Shown here one piece after another: positions 1 through 7,107 of a stretch of DNA of 8,277 nucleotides (its first letter is position 1; every line of letters begins with the position of its first letter). The translations under genes and the position numbers were made by a program. The notes under the pieces are model-generated. The model did not search any database, was not told where the DNA came from, and was given only the letters and a program-made list of their open reading frames with translations. The stretch comes from Alphaproteobacteria bacterium (GTDB lineage Bacteria; Pseudomonadota; Alphaproteobacteria; Acetobacterales; Acetobacteraceae): positions 1 through 8,277 of the forward strand of contig JAMFRY010000094.1 in assembly GCA_026225015.1 (NCBI GenBank), given 5' to 3'.

Positions 1-599
1 TGTTCGATATGGAGTTCGAACAGGGCGTCGGCGGGAAAGGCGGCGGCGGGTTCGGCGCCGACATAGCCGACGGCGGCGAGCGCGTCGCCGACGGTCGCGC
101 CGTCTTCATCCCGGAGGGCTTTGACAGCGGATTCCTCAAACAGGCCGGCCCAGACGCCGCTGCCCATCATGGCGCGGCCAAAGCGCGTGCCTTCCTCGTC
201 GGTCCAGTTGACCAGTTCGAGCGGGGCCTGCGTGGTGATGTTGAGCTCGTTCAGGGTGCGCATGACTTCCAGCCCGGCGATGACGCCGAGCGCGCCGTCG
301 AATTTGCCTCCGGTGGGCTGGCTGTCGAGGTGCGAGCCGAACAGGACGGGTTTGCGGCTGGGGTCCCGGCCCTCGCGCCTGGCGAACATATTGCCCATGG
401 AATCGATGCGGACCTGCAAGCCGATGGCCTCGCACCAGGCACGGAACTGGTCGCGGCCGGCTTTGTCGACTTCGGTGAGCGAGATGCGCTTGACGCCGCC
501 TTTCGGCGTGCCGCCGATTTTGGCGATTTCCATCAGCGTGTCCCACAGCCTGGCGCCGGAGATGCGTTGATTGGAGAGGGCGGGAGATGGCGCGGACAT
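1..599 (-). CDS. Zn-dependent M20-family amidohydrolase, N-carbamoyl-L-amino-acid hydrolase type (partial, N-terminal 199 residues)
   Basis: This gene reads leftward and runs off the left edge; about half of a typical ~400-420 residue protein is present. The family removes carbamoyl or ureido groups from N-carbamoyl amino acids, beta-ureidopropionate or allantoate in the cytoplasm, using two bound metal ions. The visible sequence shows GSHLDSQPTGGKFDGALGV (about residues 88-106), which carries the expected metal ligands His90 and Asp101. NWTDEEG (131-137) holds the catalytic Glu135 and metal-binding Glu136. ELHIE (195-199), just before the edge, has the family's third-region His197. The start is the ATG at 599-597, preceded by GGAG with 8 bases of spacing. 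The gene is divergent from transketolase. The substrate cannot be decided: hydantoin/carbamoyl amino acid, ureidopropionate and allantoate hydrolases share these motifs, and the discriminating C-terminal half is missing. The family call is firm; the substrate is open. Confidence 0.9.
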   Translation of the reverse strand, partial: MSAPSPALSNQRISGARLWDTLMEIAKIGGTPKGGVKRISLTEVDKAGRDQFRAWCEAIGLQVRIDSMGNMFARREGRDPSRKPVLFGSHLDSQPTGGKFDGALGVIAGLEVMRTLNELNITTQAPLELVNWTDEEGTRFGRAMMGSGVWAGLFEESAVKALRDEDGATVGDALAAVGYVGAEPAAAFPADALFELHIE

Positions 600-732
600 T
601 CAATGTGCTCCGTTGGGTTGCCGCTTGATGCGCGGGGCTTTATGCACCCCCCGACCATCGTTTGGCGATCTTGGTTGGTCGCGCTTACACCCTGGCGTCA
701 AGCCGGAAAAAATCAAGGACGGAAAAGTGTAA
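600..732. promoter_or_regulatory. Divergent intergenic region between the amidohydrolase and transketolase
   Basis: This 133-base spacer must contain the start signals for both the leftward amidohydrolase and the rightward tkt-gap-pgk cluster. Visible elements are weak. TTGGCG at 662-667 lies 17 bases before TTACAC at 685-690 on the plus strand, which is a poor -35/-10 match. On the minus strand CATAAA (644-639) resembles a -10 element but has no good -35 partner. The tkt ribosome-binding region is AAGGACGGA at 715-723, 9 bases before the ATG. An imperfect GC-rich inverted repeat (GGGG at 634-637, CCCC at 647-650) is present but has no clear role. I see no convincing operator for a LysR-type regulator such as CbbR. 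Confidence 0.4.
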
Positions 733-2766
733 ATGGCGAGTATCGCGGAAATTGCGGGCAATGCGGCTGCGCTCGCACAGCAGGCGGCGATTTTGGAAGC
801 GCCGCCGGAGCCGGCGCGGGTGATGGCGAACGCCATACGGGCGCTGACGATCGATGCGGTGGAGGCGGCGAAAAGCGGCCATCCGGGCATGCCGATGGGC
901 ATGGCCGATGTGGCGACCGTGCTTTGGACGAAATACCTTAAATACGACGCAGCGGACGCGAAATGGGCGGATCGCGACCGGTTTGTGCTCTCGGCCGGGC
1001 ATGGCAGCATGCTGCTCTATTCGCTGCTGCACCTTACCGGCCATGCCGGCATGGAACTGGACGTGCTGAAGCGCTTCCGCCAGTTGCACTCACCGGCCGC
1101 CGGGCACCCTGAATATCATGAGCATCCGGCGATTGAGATGACCACCGGGCCGCTGGGCCAGGGGTTGGCGACGGCGGTGGGCATGGCGATCGCCGAGCGG
1201 CTGCTGGCGGCGAAATTCGGCAAGAGCCTAGTGGATCACCGGACCTGGGTGGTCGCCGGCGATGGCTGCCTGATGGAAGGGATCAGCCATGAGGCCGGCG
1301 CGCTGGCCGGGCATTTGCGCCTGAGCAAGCTGACGGTGCTATGGGACGATAACAGCATCTCGATCGACGGCAAAACCGACCTGGCGGTCTCCGACGATCC
1401 GCTGAAGCGTTTTTCCTCCTATGGCTGGGCGGTAAGGCGGATCGACGGGCATGATTTTGGAGAGATCCAGTCGGCTTTGGCCTTCGCGGCGAAATCCTCC
1501 CGGCCGACGATGATTGCCTGCAAGACCATCATCGGCTTTGGCGCACCGAGCAAGGCGGGGACCTCCGGTAGCCACGGTTCGGCTTTGGGCGGGGCCGAGG
1601 CGGAGGCGGCGAAACGGGCTTTGGGATGGGAGCATCTGCCCTTCACCGTGCCGGAAGCGGTGGCGACGCCCTGGCGGGCGGCGGGCAGCCGGGGTGTTGC
1701 GGCGCGCCGGGCCTGGTTGAAGCGGTTGGCGAAGCATCCGCAAAAGGCCGAGTTCGAGCGGGTGACGGCGGGCAGGCTGCCCGAAGGCTGGCGCGAGGCG
1801 ATGCGGGCACTGAAAGATAACTTCGTTGAGCAGAAACCGAAGCTGGCGACACGGCAAGCAAGCCAGAAGGCGCTGGAGGTGCTGGTGCCAGCGATCCCGG
1901 AGCTGGTGGGCGGCTCCGCCGATCTGACCGGCTCCAACCTGACATTGGTGAAGGCCATGGGCGGGGTGGCGCCGGATAATTTTGCCGGCAGATATATCTA
2001 TTATGGGGTGCGCGAGCATGGCATGGCGGCGGCGATGAACGGGATTTCCCTCCATGGCGGGTTGATCCCGTATGGGGGCACTTTCTTCGTGTTCACGGAT
2101 TATATGCGGCCCGCGATCCGGCTGGCGGCGTTGATGGGGGTGCGGGTGATCCATGTGTTGACCCATGATTCTATCGGGTTGGGCGAGGATGGGCCGACGC
2201 ATCAGCCGATCGAGCATCTGGCCTCGCTGCGGGCGATGCCGAATGTGCTGGTGCTGCGGCCGGCCGATGCCATTGAAACGGCGGAATGTTGGGAGCTGGC
2301 GCTCCGCAATGTCAGCGGCCCGAGCCTGTTGGTGCTCTCCCGCCAGGCGGTGCCAACCTTGCTGGATTCCGCCAATGGCAATCATTGCGCGCGCGGCGCC
2401 TATGTGTTGGCGGAGGCCGATGGACCGCGTGCGGCGACCCTGATCGCCACGGGCACCGAGGTGGCGATTGCGATGGCGGCGCGGGCGGCGCTGGTGAAGG
2501 AGGGTATCGCCGTGGCGGTGGTCTCGGCCCCGAGCTTTGAATTATTCGCCCAGCAGGATGCCAGCTACCAAAGCGAGGTACTGGGCGGCGCGCCGCGGAT
2601 CGGGATCGAGGCGGCGAGCGGGTTTGGCTGGGAGCGCTGGCTCGGCAGCGGCGGTATTTTCATCGGCATGGGCGGTTTTGGCGCCAGCGCGCCGGCCGAA
2701 GCACTTTACGAGCATTTCGGAATCACCGAAGCTGCGGTAGTGGCTGCCGTGAGGCGCTTTTTATGA
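733..2766 (+). CDS. tkt: Transketolase
   Basis: This cytoplasmic thiamine-diphosphate enzyme moves two-carbon ketol units between sugar phosphates in the pentose-phosphate and Calvin pathways. At 677 residues it is full length. The N-terminal pyrophosphate domain has SGHPGMPMGMAD (48-59), AGHGSM (88-93), TGPLGQG (138-144) and the diphosphate motif GDG (177-179) through Asn207 in WDDNSISIDG. The pyrimidine domain has GGSADLTGSN (393-402), the catalytic glutamate Glu428 in YGVREHGM, and the substrate-binding stretch HDSIGLGEDGPTHQP, with His478, Asp486 and His490, plus Arg537 in LSRQ. These match the known active-site residues of E. coli transketolase by motif. The chosen start gives an Ala-rich stretch of about 30 residues before MANAIRALT; a second ATG at 823 would give the more usual short N-terminus, but its GGAG is 12 bases away. 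The gene leads a cluster with gap (38-base gap) and pgk. It could be called cbbT if the host is autotrophic; no RuBisCO or phosphoribulokinase gene is in view. Confidence 0.97.
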   Translation: MASIAEIAGNAAALAQQAAILEAPPEPARVMANAIRALTIDAVEAAKSGHPGMPMGMADVATVLWTKYLKYDAADAKWADRDRFVLSAGHGSMLLYSLLHLTGHAGMELDVLKRFRQLHSPAAGHPEYHEHPAIEMTTGPLGQGLATAVGMAIAERLLAAKFGKSLVDHRTWVVAGDGCLMEGISHEAGALAGHLRLSKLTVLWDDNSISIDGKTDLAVSDDPLKRFSSYGWAVRRIDGHDFGEIQSALAFAAKSSRPTMIACKTIIGFGAPSKAGTSGSHGSALGGAEAEAAKRALGWEHLPFTVPEAVATPWRAAGSRGVAARRAWLKRLAKHPQKAEFERVTAGRLPEGWREAMRALKDNFVEQKPKLATRQASQKALEVLVPAIPELVGGSADLTGSNLTLVKAMGGVAPDNFAGRYIYYGVREHGMAAAMNGISLHGGLIPYGGTFFVFTDYMRPAIRLAALMGVRVIHVLTHDSIGLGEDGPTHQPIEHLASLRAMPNVLVLRPADAIETAECWELALRNVSGPSLLVLSRQAVPTLLDSANGNHCARGAYVLAEADGPRAATLIATGTEVAIAMAARAALVKEGIAVAVVSAPSFELFAQQDASYQSEVLGGAPRIGIEAASGFGWERWLGSGGIFIGMGGFGASAPAEALYEHFGITEAAVVAAVRRFL

Positions 2767-2790
2767 TACGAACGCGATGTTTAACGAAGT

Positions 2791-2795
2791 AGGAG
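2791..2795 (+). promoter_or_regulatory. Ribosome-binding site of gap
   Basis: AGGAG lies 9 bases upstream of the gap ATG at 2805, inside the 38-base tkt-gap spacer. It is the strongest Shine-Dalgarno match in the tkt-gap-pgk cluster and fixes the gap start. There is no terminator-like structure in the spacer, so readthrough from tkt is expected. Confidence 0.8.
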
Positions 2796-2804
2796 CAAAG
2801 TCGG

Positions 2805-3818
2805 ATGGCGGTTAAGATTGCGATAAACGGTTTTGGACGGATTGGGCGCCTGGTGCTGCGCGCGTTGATCCAAAGCGGCCGGACAGATGTGGAGCCGGTG
2901 CTGATCAACGATCTGGGCAGCGTTGAGGACAATGCCCATTTGCTCCGTTATGATTCCGTGCATGGCCGGTTTCCCGGCACGGTCGCGGTCGAGGGCAACA
3001 GCCTGCTTATTACCTTTAACGGCCGCACCTATGCGCCGATCACGGTGACTGCCGAGCGCGATCCGGCGAAGGTGCCGCTTTCGGGCATCGACGTGGCCAT
3101 GGAATGTACCGGTCTGTTCACCAAGCGCGAGACCGCCGCCGCCTTGCTGACCGCAGGCGCCCGCAAAGTGCTGATTTCCGCGCCCGCCGATGGGGTGGAT
3201 GCGACGATTGTTTACGGCGTGAACCACAAGACCCTGACCAAGGAGATGGAGGTGATCTCCAACGCCTCCTGCACCACCAACTGCCTGGTGCCGATGGCGA
3301 AGGTGCTGCACGCCGAGTTCGGGATCGAGCGCGGCTATATGGTGACCATCCACTCCTATACGGGTGACCAGAAGACCGTGGACACGCTGCATAAGGATCG
3401 GCATCGGGCCCGTGCCGCCGCACTTTCGATGATCCCGACCTCCACCGGCGCCGCGAAGGCGGTGGGCCTGGTGCTGCCGGAGCTGAAAGGCAAGCTGGAC
3501 GGTACCTCGATTCGCGTGCCGACGCCCGATGTGTCGCTGGTCTCCTTTGATGTCGTTCTGAAGAAGCAGCCTAGCAAGGATGACGTCAACGCCGCGATGC
3601 AGGCCTGGAGCGAAGGCGAGCTGAAGGGGATTTTGGATTACAACACCGAGGCGCTGGTGAGCAGCGATTTTATCGGTATCCCGGCCTCCTGCACCTTCGA
3701 CGCGCCGCAGACCGTGGTTGTGGACAACGCGCTGACCCGGGTGATGGGCTGGTACGATAATGAATGGGGTTTCTCCAACCGGATGTCCGACACCGCCGCG
3801 CTGTTCGGATCGCTGTAA
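2805..3818 (+). CDS. gap: Type I glyceraldehyde-3-phosphate dehydrogenase
   Basis: This enzyme reversibly converts glyceraldehyde 3-phosphate, phosphate and NAD(P)+ to 1,3-bisphosphoglycerate, the substrate of the next gene's product. At 337 residues it has the normal length. The Rossmann motif NGFGRIG is at 8-14. The catalytic SNASCTTNC holds Cys156, and His183 lies in TIHSYTGDQ. IPTSTGAAKAVGLVLPELKGK (from about 210) and the C-terminal WYDNEWGFSNRM (316-327) are classic family signatures. Asp36 (in INDLG) is the residue that usually favours NAD. However, the loop that carries Leu-Pro in NAD-specific bacterial enzymes reads Thr194-Leu195, and the segment NDLGSVEDNAHLLRYDS resembles chloroplast and Calvin-type enzymes, so the cofactor is uncertain. 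KDRHRARAAA (197-206) replaces the common KDLRRARAAA. The gene is co-directional with tkt and pgk and has a good AGGAG site. Identity is certain; NAD versus NADP use is not. Confidence 0.98.
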   Translation: MAVKIAINGFGRIGRLVLRALIQSGRTDVEPVLINDLGSVEDNAHLLRYDSVHGRFPGTVAVEGNSLLITFNGRTYAPITVTAERDPAKVPLSGIDVAMECTGLFTKRETAAALLTAGARKVLISAPADGVDATIVYGVNHKTLTKEMEVISNASCTTNCLVPMAKVLHAEFGIERGYMVTIHSYTGDQKTVDTLHKDRHRARAAALSMIPTSTGAAKAVGLVLPELKGKLDGTSIRVPTPDVSLVSFDVVLKKQPSKDDVNAAMQAWSEGELKGILDYNTEALVSSDFIGIPASCTFDAPQTVVVDNALTRVMGWYDNEWGFSNRMSDTAALFGSL

Positions 3819-5009
3819 ATGTCGGCAAAGACGTTGGATGACTTTGCCCAAGCGGGCAAGCGGGTGCTGCTGCGCGCGGATCTGAACGTGCCCATGCAGG
3901 GCGGCAAAATTTCCGATCTGACCCGGTTGGAGCGGCTTGTTCCGACGATCAAGGAATTGTCGGAGCGGGGCGCGCGCGTGATCGTGTGCAGCCATTTCGA
4001 CCGGCCGAAGGGCAAGCGCGTGCCGGAGATGTCGCTCCGGCCGATTGCCGTGGCGCTTGCGCAGGTGTTGGGTCGGCCGGTTGGCTTTGCCGAGGACTGT
4101 GTCGGCGCGCCGGCGGAGGCAGCGGTGAAGGCATTGGCCGACGGCGATGTGCTGGTGCTGGAGAATACCCGCTACCATGGCGGCGAGGAGCAAAATGATC
4201 CGGAGCTTGCCAAGGGGCTGGCGGCGCTGGCGGATGTGTTCGTGAACGATGCGTTCTCGGCCGCGCACCGGGCGCATGCGAGCACCGAAGGGGTGGCCCA
4301 TCTGCTGCCTTCCTATGCCGGGCGGCTGATGCAGGCGGAGTTGACGGCGCTGCAAGCAGCACTTGGCGCGCCGAAACGGCCGGTGGCGGCGATCGTGGCG
4401 GGGTCGAAAGTTTCGACCAAGCTCGATTTGCTGACCAATTTGGTCGCCCGGGTGGATATTCTGGTGATCGGCGGCGCCATGGCGAACACCTTTCTGGCGG
4501 CGCAGGGCGCCGATATGGGGAAATCCCTGCAGGAGCCGGATTTGCATGAAACCGCGTTGAAGATTTTGGCCGAAGCGAAGCGACAAGGCTGCGAGATCGT
4601 GCTGCCGATTGATCTGGTGGTCAGTGAGAAATTCGAGGCCAACCCGCCAACCCGGATTGTGGCGGCGGATGCGGTGCCGGCCGGCTTCATGGCGTTGGAT
4701 GTCGGCCCGGCGAGCGTGGATGTGTTCATCAAGCGGCTGCCGGAGATCAAAACGATAATCTGGAACGGGCCGCTGGGCGCCTTCGAGATTCCGCCCTTCG
4801 ATGCCGCAACCAACAAGCTGGCGCTGGCGGTGGCGGATGCGACCGAAAAAGGCGGCCTGGTTTCGGTGGGCGGCGGCGGCGATACGGTATCCGCCTTGCG
4901 CGGCGCCGGGGTTGCCGACCGGCTGACCTATATATCCAGCGCGGGGGGTGCTTTTCTGGAGTGGATGGAAGGCAAGACCTTGCCGGGGGTTTTAGCGCTG
5001 GGGGCCTAG
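3819..5009 (+). CDS. pgk: Phosphoglycerate kinase
   Basis: This cytoplasmic enzyme interconverts 1,3-bisphosphoglycerate plus ADP and 3-phosphoglycerate plus ATP, directly using the GAPDH product. The 396-residue length is normal. The N-domain phosphoglycerate site is seen in VLLRADLNVP (17-26), SHFDRPKGK (58-66), Arg118 in ENTRYHGG and Arg151 in AHRAHAS. The C-domain nucleotide site is seen in AGSKVSTKLDLL (194-205), WNGPLGAFE (315-323), VGGGGDT (350-356) and SSAGGAFLEW (373-382). SHFDRPKG has Asp61 where most family members have Gly (SHLGRPKG). The ATG follows the gap TAA with no base between, and only a weak GGA lies upstream inside gap, so translational coupling is likely. The stop codon sits inside a 22-base palindrome and is 16 bases from the stop of the convergent receptor gene. 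Fructose-bisphosphate aldolase, a frequent next gene, is absent. Confidence 0.98.
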   Translation: MSAKTLDDFAQAGKRVLLRADLNVPMQGGKISDLTRLERLVPTIKELSERGARVIVCSHFDRPKGKRVPEMSLRPIAVALAQVLGRPVGFAEDCVGAPAEAAVKALADGDVLVLENTRYHGGEEQNDPELAKGLAALADVFVNDAFSAAHRAHASTEGVAHLLPSYAGRLMQAELTALQAALGAPKRPVAAIVAGSKVSTKLDLLTNLVARVDILVIGGAMANTFLAAQGADMGKSLQEPDLHETALKILAEAKRQGCEIVLPIDLVVSEKFEANPPTRIVAADAVPAGFMALDVGPASVDVFIKRLPEIKTIIWNGPLGAFEIPPFDAATNKLALAVADATEKGGLVSVGGGGDTVSALRGAGVADRLTYISSAGGAFLEWMEGKTLPGVLALGA

Positions 5010-5030
5010 GCCCCCAGCAACGCTGCTAAA
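4991..5030. terminator. Palindrome at the convergent ends of pgk and the receptor gene; probable bidirectional terminator
   Basis: A perfect 22-base palindrome occupies 4997-5018, with arms GCTGGGGGCCT and AGGCCCCCAGC meeting at its centre. It is flanked by a second complementary pair, TTTAGC (4991-4996) and GCTAAA (5025-5030), with six unpaired bases AACGCT (5019-5024) on the right side. It overlaps both stop codons: pgk TAG at 5007-5009 and receptor TAG at 5028-5026. The position between converging genes and the very GC-rich stem suggest transcription termination in both directions. There is no run of U after the stem on either strand, so this is not a textbook rho-independent terminator; it may instead stabilise the 3' ends or act with Rho. 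Confidence 0.5.
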
Positions 5031-7005
5031 CGCCCAAACTGCCCCGAACGCCGAACAGGAAGGATTGCCCCGGAATTTGCAGCCCGTTCACTGGCTCGAA
5101 TTTCGACTCGAACAGGTTTTTGGCAGCAGCGAACAGGCTGTATTGCGGCGTGAAGGCGTAGCTCGCGGTCAGGTTCACGACCGTGCCCGGCTGAGACAGC
5201 CCATCGCTCAGCGGGTAACCGTCATTGCCGTAAAGGTAATCGGCAAACCGGCCGGTATATTCCACCTGCGGCACGATGCTGATGGCAGGTAACGGCGTTA
5301 ACGTGACCGTCGCACTTCCGGCGTTTTCGGGGCGGCGCAACAGCGGCGTGCCATCGGTCACATCGCGCGCATAGGTGTAGGTATAGGTCAGATCGGCCGA
5401 GGCCCAGGGTGCCGGGTTCAGCACAAGTTCGGTCTCGACGCCGCTGATCCGCGAATGGCCGAAATTCTCCACGCTCGAAAAATCCGGGGTGGGGTAAATG
5501 AGATTGGTGATATTGTTGAAGTAGTAGGTGGCGGAAATGCTCGCGAAATCCGCCTGATCGAAGGCCGGAATATCGAATTGCAGCCCGGCATCGTAGCCCG
5601 CGCTATGTTCAGCCTTCAGGTTCGGATTGCCGGAATATGCCAGATACCCGCCGGAAGCCTCCTGGCCGTAGAGATCAAAGAGCGAAGGTGCCAGGAACCC
5701 CGTGCCGTAGGAGGCTTTGACATGCAAATCAGCCTCCGGAATCGCCAGCACCCCGCCGATGCGCCCGGTAAGCGCATTGCCGAAGCTTGAGACGGAGTCA
5801 TCGCGCAGCGCGCCGGTCAGCGTCAGTCTTCCGCCCAAGGTGGTCTGCAGCCCGGCATGGCCGGCGATGGTGTGCTGGGATGTGTTGTTGCCGGCGGTAA
5901 ACGGCACGCCGAAATACGCGTCGTTGACATCGAATTTCGAGCGGTCATTCAGATATTCGACCCCGAACAAGGCTGAGGTGAATTGCGCGGGACCGAAATC
6001 AGGCACGTGCACGGTGTTGTTCCATTGCGCGTCGGTGCGGATGCCATGGTAGTGCTCTTCGGCCGATGTCTGATTCGGATCATTCGCGTCCAGCAGATTC
6101 GAGATATGCAATGTATCCTGCACCCTGGCGACGAAGAGTTCCGTCGTCAGTAATCCGTTGAACAGATTGCTGGTCACGCCGAGCTTGCCGAACAGATCGG
6201 TATTGTACTGGAACTCGTCCGGATCGTCGAAAATCGGATAGCCCAGATCCGGATAGGCGGCATCGGTTTTCTGTGCCCGGATCACCAGTCCGATTCTGGT
6301 GCCGTCCACCGGCGAATAGCCAAGATTCAACGATCCCAGCTTGGAGCGGAACGGGTCGCGACCGCTGGCATAGACCGACAAACGCCGCGCCGTGTTATCG
6401 AACCCGGCTTCCTCGTCGATGGCGCCGGTGAGCGCGTAGTCGAATTTGCCGGTGGCGCCGGAAATCGTGGCGCCGCCTTGCCCTTGTGCCGGCCAGCCGC
6501 CCGCCGCGCTGAAACTGACTCGTGGCGCGCCCGAGCCTTGCAGGGTGATGATGTTGATCACCCCGCCAATGGCATTGGAGCCGTACAGCCCGGACATCGC
6601 GCCGCGTACCACCTCGATCCGCGCGATGTCGCTGATGGTGACATCGCCGAAATCGAACGCGCCATTGGCTTTGGAAGGATCGTTCACCGGCACGCCGTCC
6701 AACAGCACCAGCACATCCTCGGAATCGGTGCCGCGAATGAACACGCTGGCCTGGTTGCCCGGTCCGCCGGATTGCACCGCGCCCAGGCCAGGCACCGCGC
6801 TCAGCGCCTGCACCAATGTGGTATAGCCGCGCGCCTGAATTTCTTCTCCGGTGATCACGGTGACCCCGGCCGGCACGTCCGGCAATAGAGTGGAGACCCT
6901 GGTCGCCGTTACCGTCATCTCTGGCGCGCTCCCGGAATCGGCATAAGCTGAGCAAGGCAATGTTAAGGCCAGCACGCATAGCCCGCGCGGAATTGAAATC
7001 AGCAT
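5026..7005 (-). CDS. btuB: TonB-dependent outer-membrane receptor, BtuB-like (vitamin B12 uptake)
   Basis: This receptor should take up cobalamin or a related corrinoid across the outer membrane, powered by TonB-ExbB-ExbD. I place the start at the ATG at 7005-7003, giving 659 residues. It has GGAGG 5 bases upstream and yields a clean signal peptide, MLISIPRGLCVLALTLPCSAYA (cleavage near 22). An in-frame ATG at 7035 would add 10 residues and put its AAGGAG 13 bases away. After cleavage come a TonB-box-like EMTVTATR (29-36) and a plug domain with TVITGEEI, SVFIRGTDSEDVLVLLDGVPV (from about 87) and IARIEVVRGAMSGLYGSNAIGGVINIIT (from about 127). A beta-barrel follows, ending in the BtuB-like AAKNLFESKFEPVNG and GQSFLFGVRGSLGV. 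The barrel is somewhat longer than E. coli BtuB (about 614 with signal). The adenosylcobalamin riboswitch in its leader is the main evidence for the ligand; fold alone would not separate it from siderophore receptors. No BtuCDF genes are nearby. Confidence 0.9.
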   Translation of the reverse strand: MLISIPRGLCVLALTLPCSAYADSGSAPEMTVTATRVSTLLPDVPAGVTVITGEEIQARGYTTLVQALSAVPGLGAVQSGGPGNQASVFIRGTDSEDVLVLLDGVPVNDPSKANGAFDFGDVTISDIARIEVVRGAMSGLYGSNAIGGVINIITLQGSGAPRVSFSAAGGWPAQGQGGATISGATGKFDYALTGAIDEEAGFDNTARRLSVYASGRDPFRSKLGSLNLGYSPVDGTRIGLVIRAQKTDAAYPDLGYPIFDDPDEFQYNTDLFGKLGVTSNLFNGLLTTELFVARVQDTLHISNLLDANDPNQTSAEEHYHGIRTDAQWNNTVHVPDFGPAQFTSALFGVEYLNDRSKFDVNDAYFGVPFTAGNNTSQHTIAGHAGLQTTLGGRLTLTGALRDDSVSSFGNALTGRIGGVLAIPEADLHVKASYGTGFLAPSLFDLYGQEASGGYLAYSGNPNLKAEHSAGYDAGLQFDIPAFDQADFASISATYYFNNITNLIYPTPDFSSVENFGHSRISGVETELVLNPAPWASADLTYTYTYARDVTDGTPLLRRPENAGSATVTLTPLPAISIVPQVEYTGRFADYLYGNDGYPLSDGLSQPGTVVNLTASYAFTPQYSLFAAAKNLFESKFEPVNGLQIPGQSFLFGVRGSLGV

Positions 7006-7010
7006 ATAAA

Positions 7011-7015
7011 CCTCC
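7011..7015 (-). promoter_or_regulatory. Ribosome-binding site of the btuB-like gene
   Basis: The minus strand reads GGAGG here, 5 bases before the ATG at 7005. It decides the receptor start in favour of the shorter protein with a proper signal peptide. The leader stretch GAGCCUCU (7071-7064, minus strand) can pair with GGAGGUUU (7015-7008) using several G-U pairs, so this site may be what the riboswitch hides. That pairing is my inference and has not been folded. Confidence 0.7.
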
Positions 7016-7107
7016 ACCATAACCGCCCAGGCCATGCCAAAGCGGCGTCTCCTTCAAGGCGACAGAGGCTCAGGGTCTTTCTCCCCTCCGCAATGGCACT
7101 CCCCGGC

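Noticed and set aside
634..650. GGGG/CCCC inverted repeat in the 600-732 spacer as a terminator
   Set aside because: It has a short stem and no U-run, and it lies between divergent genes where no transcript needs to end.
9..941. 310-residue plus-strand open frame
   Set aside because: It lies antisense to the amidohydrolase and runs on into tkt; its translation is low-complexity and resembles no family, while the minus strand has clear M20 motifs.
1339..2385. 348-residue minus-strand open frame inside tkt
   Set aside because: Antisense shadow of transketolase with the same Arg/His/Gln-rich composition and no ribosome-binding site or domain.
2781..4586. 601-residue minus-strand open frame across gap and pgk
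   Set aside because: It is antisense to two certain genes, is rich in His, Arg and Gln as expected of a shadow frame in high-GC DNA, and lacks any recognisable domain.
6395..7057. 220-residue minus-strand open frame overlapping the receptor's N-terminal part
   Set aside because: It is another frame of the same strand as the receptor; the receptor frame carries the signal peptide, TonB box and plug motifs, and this one carries none.
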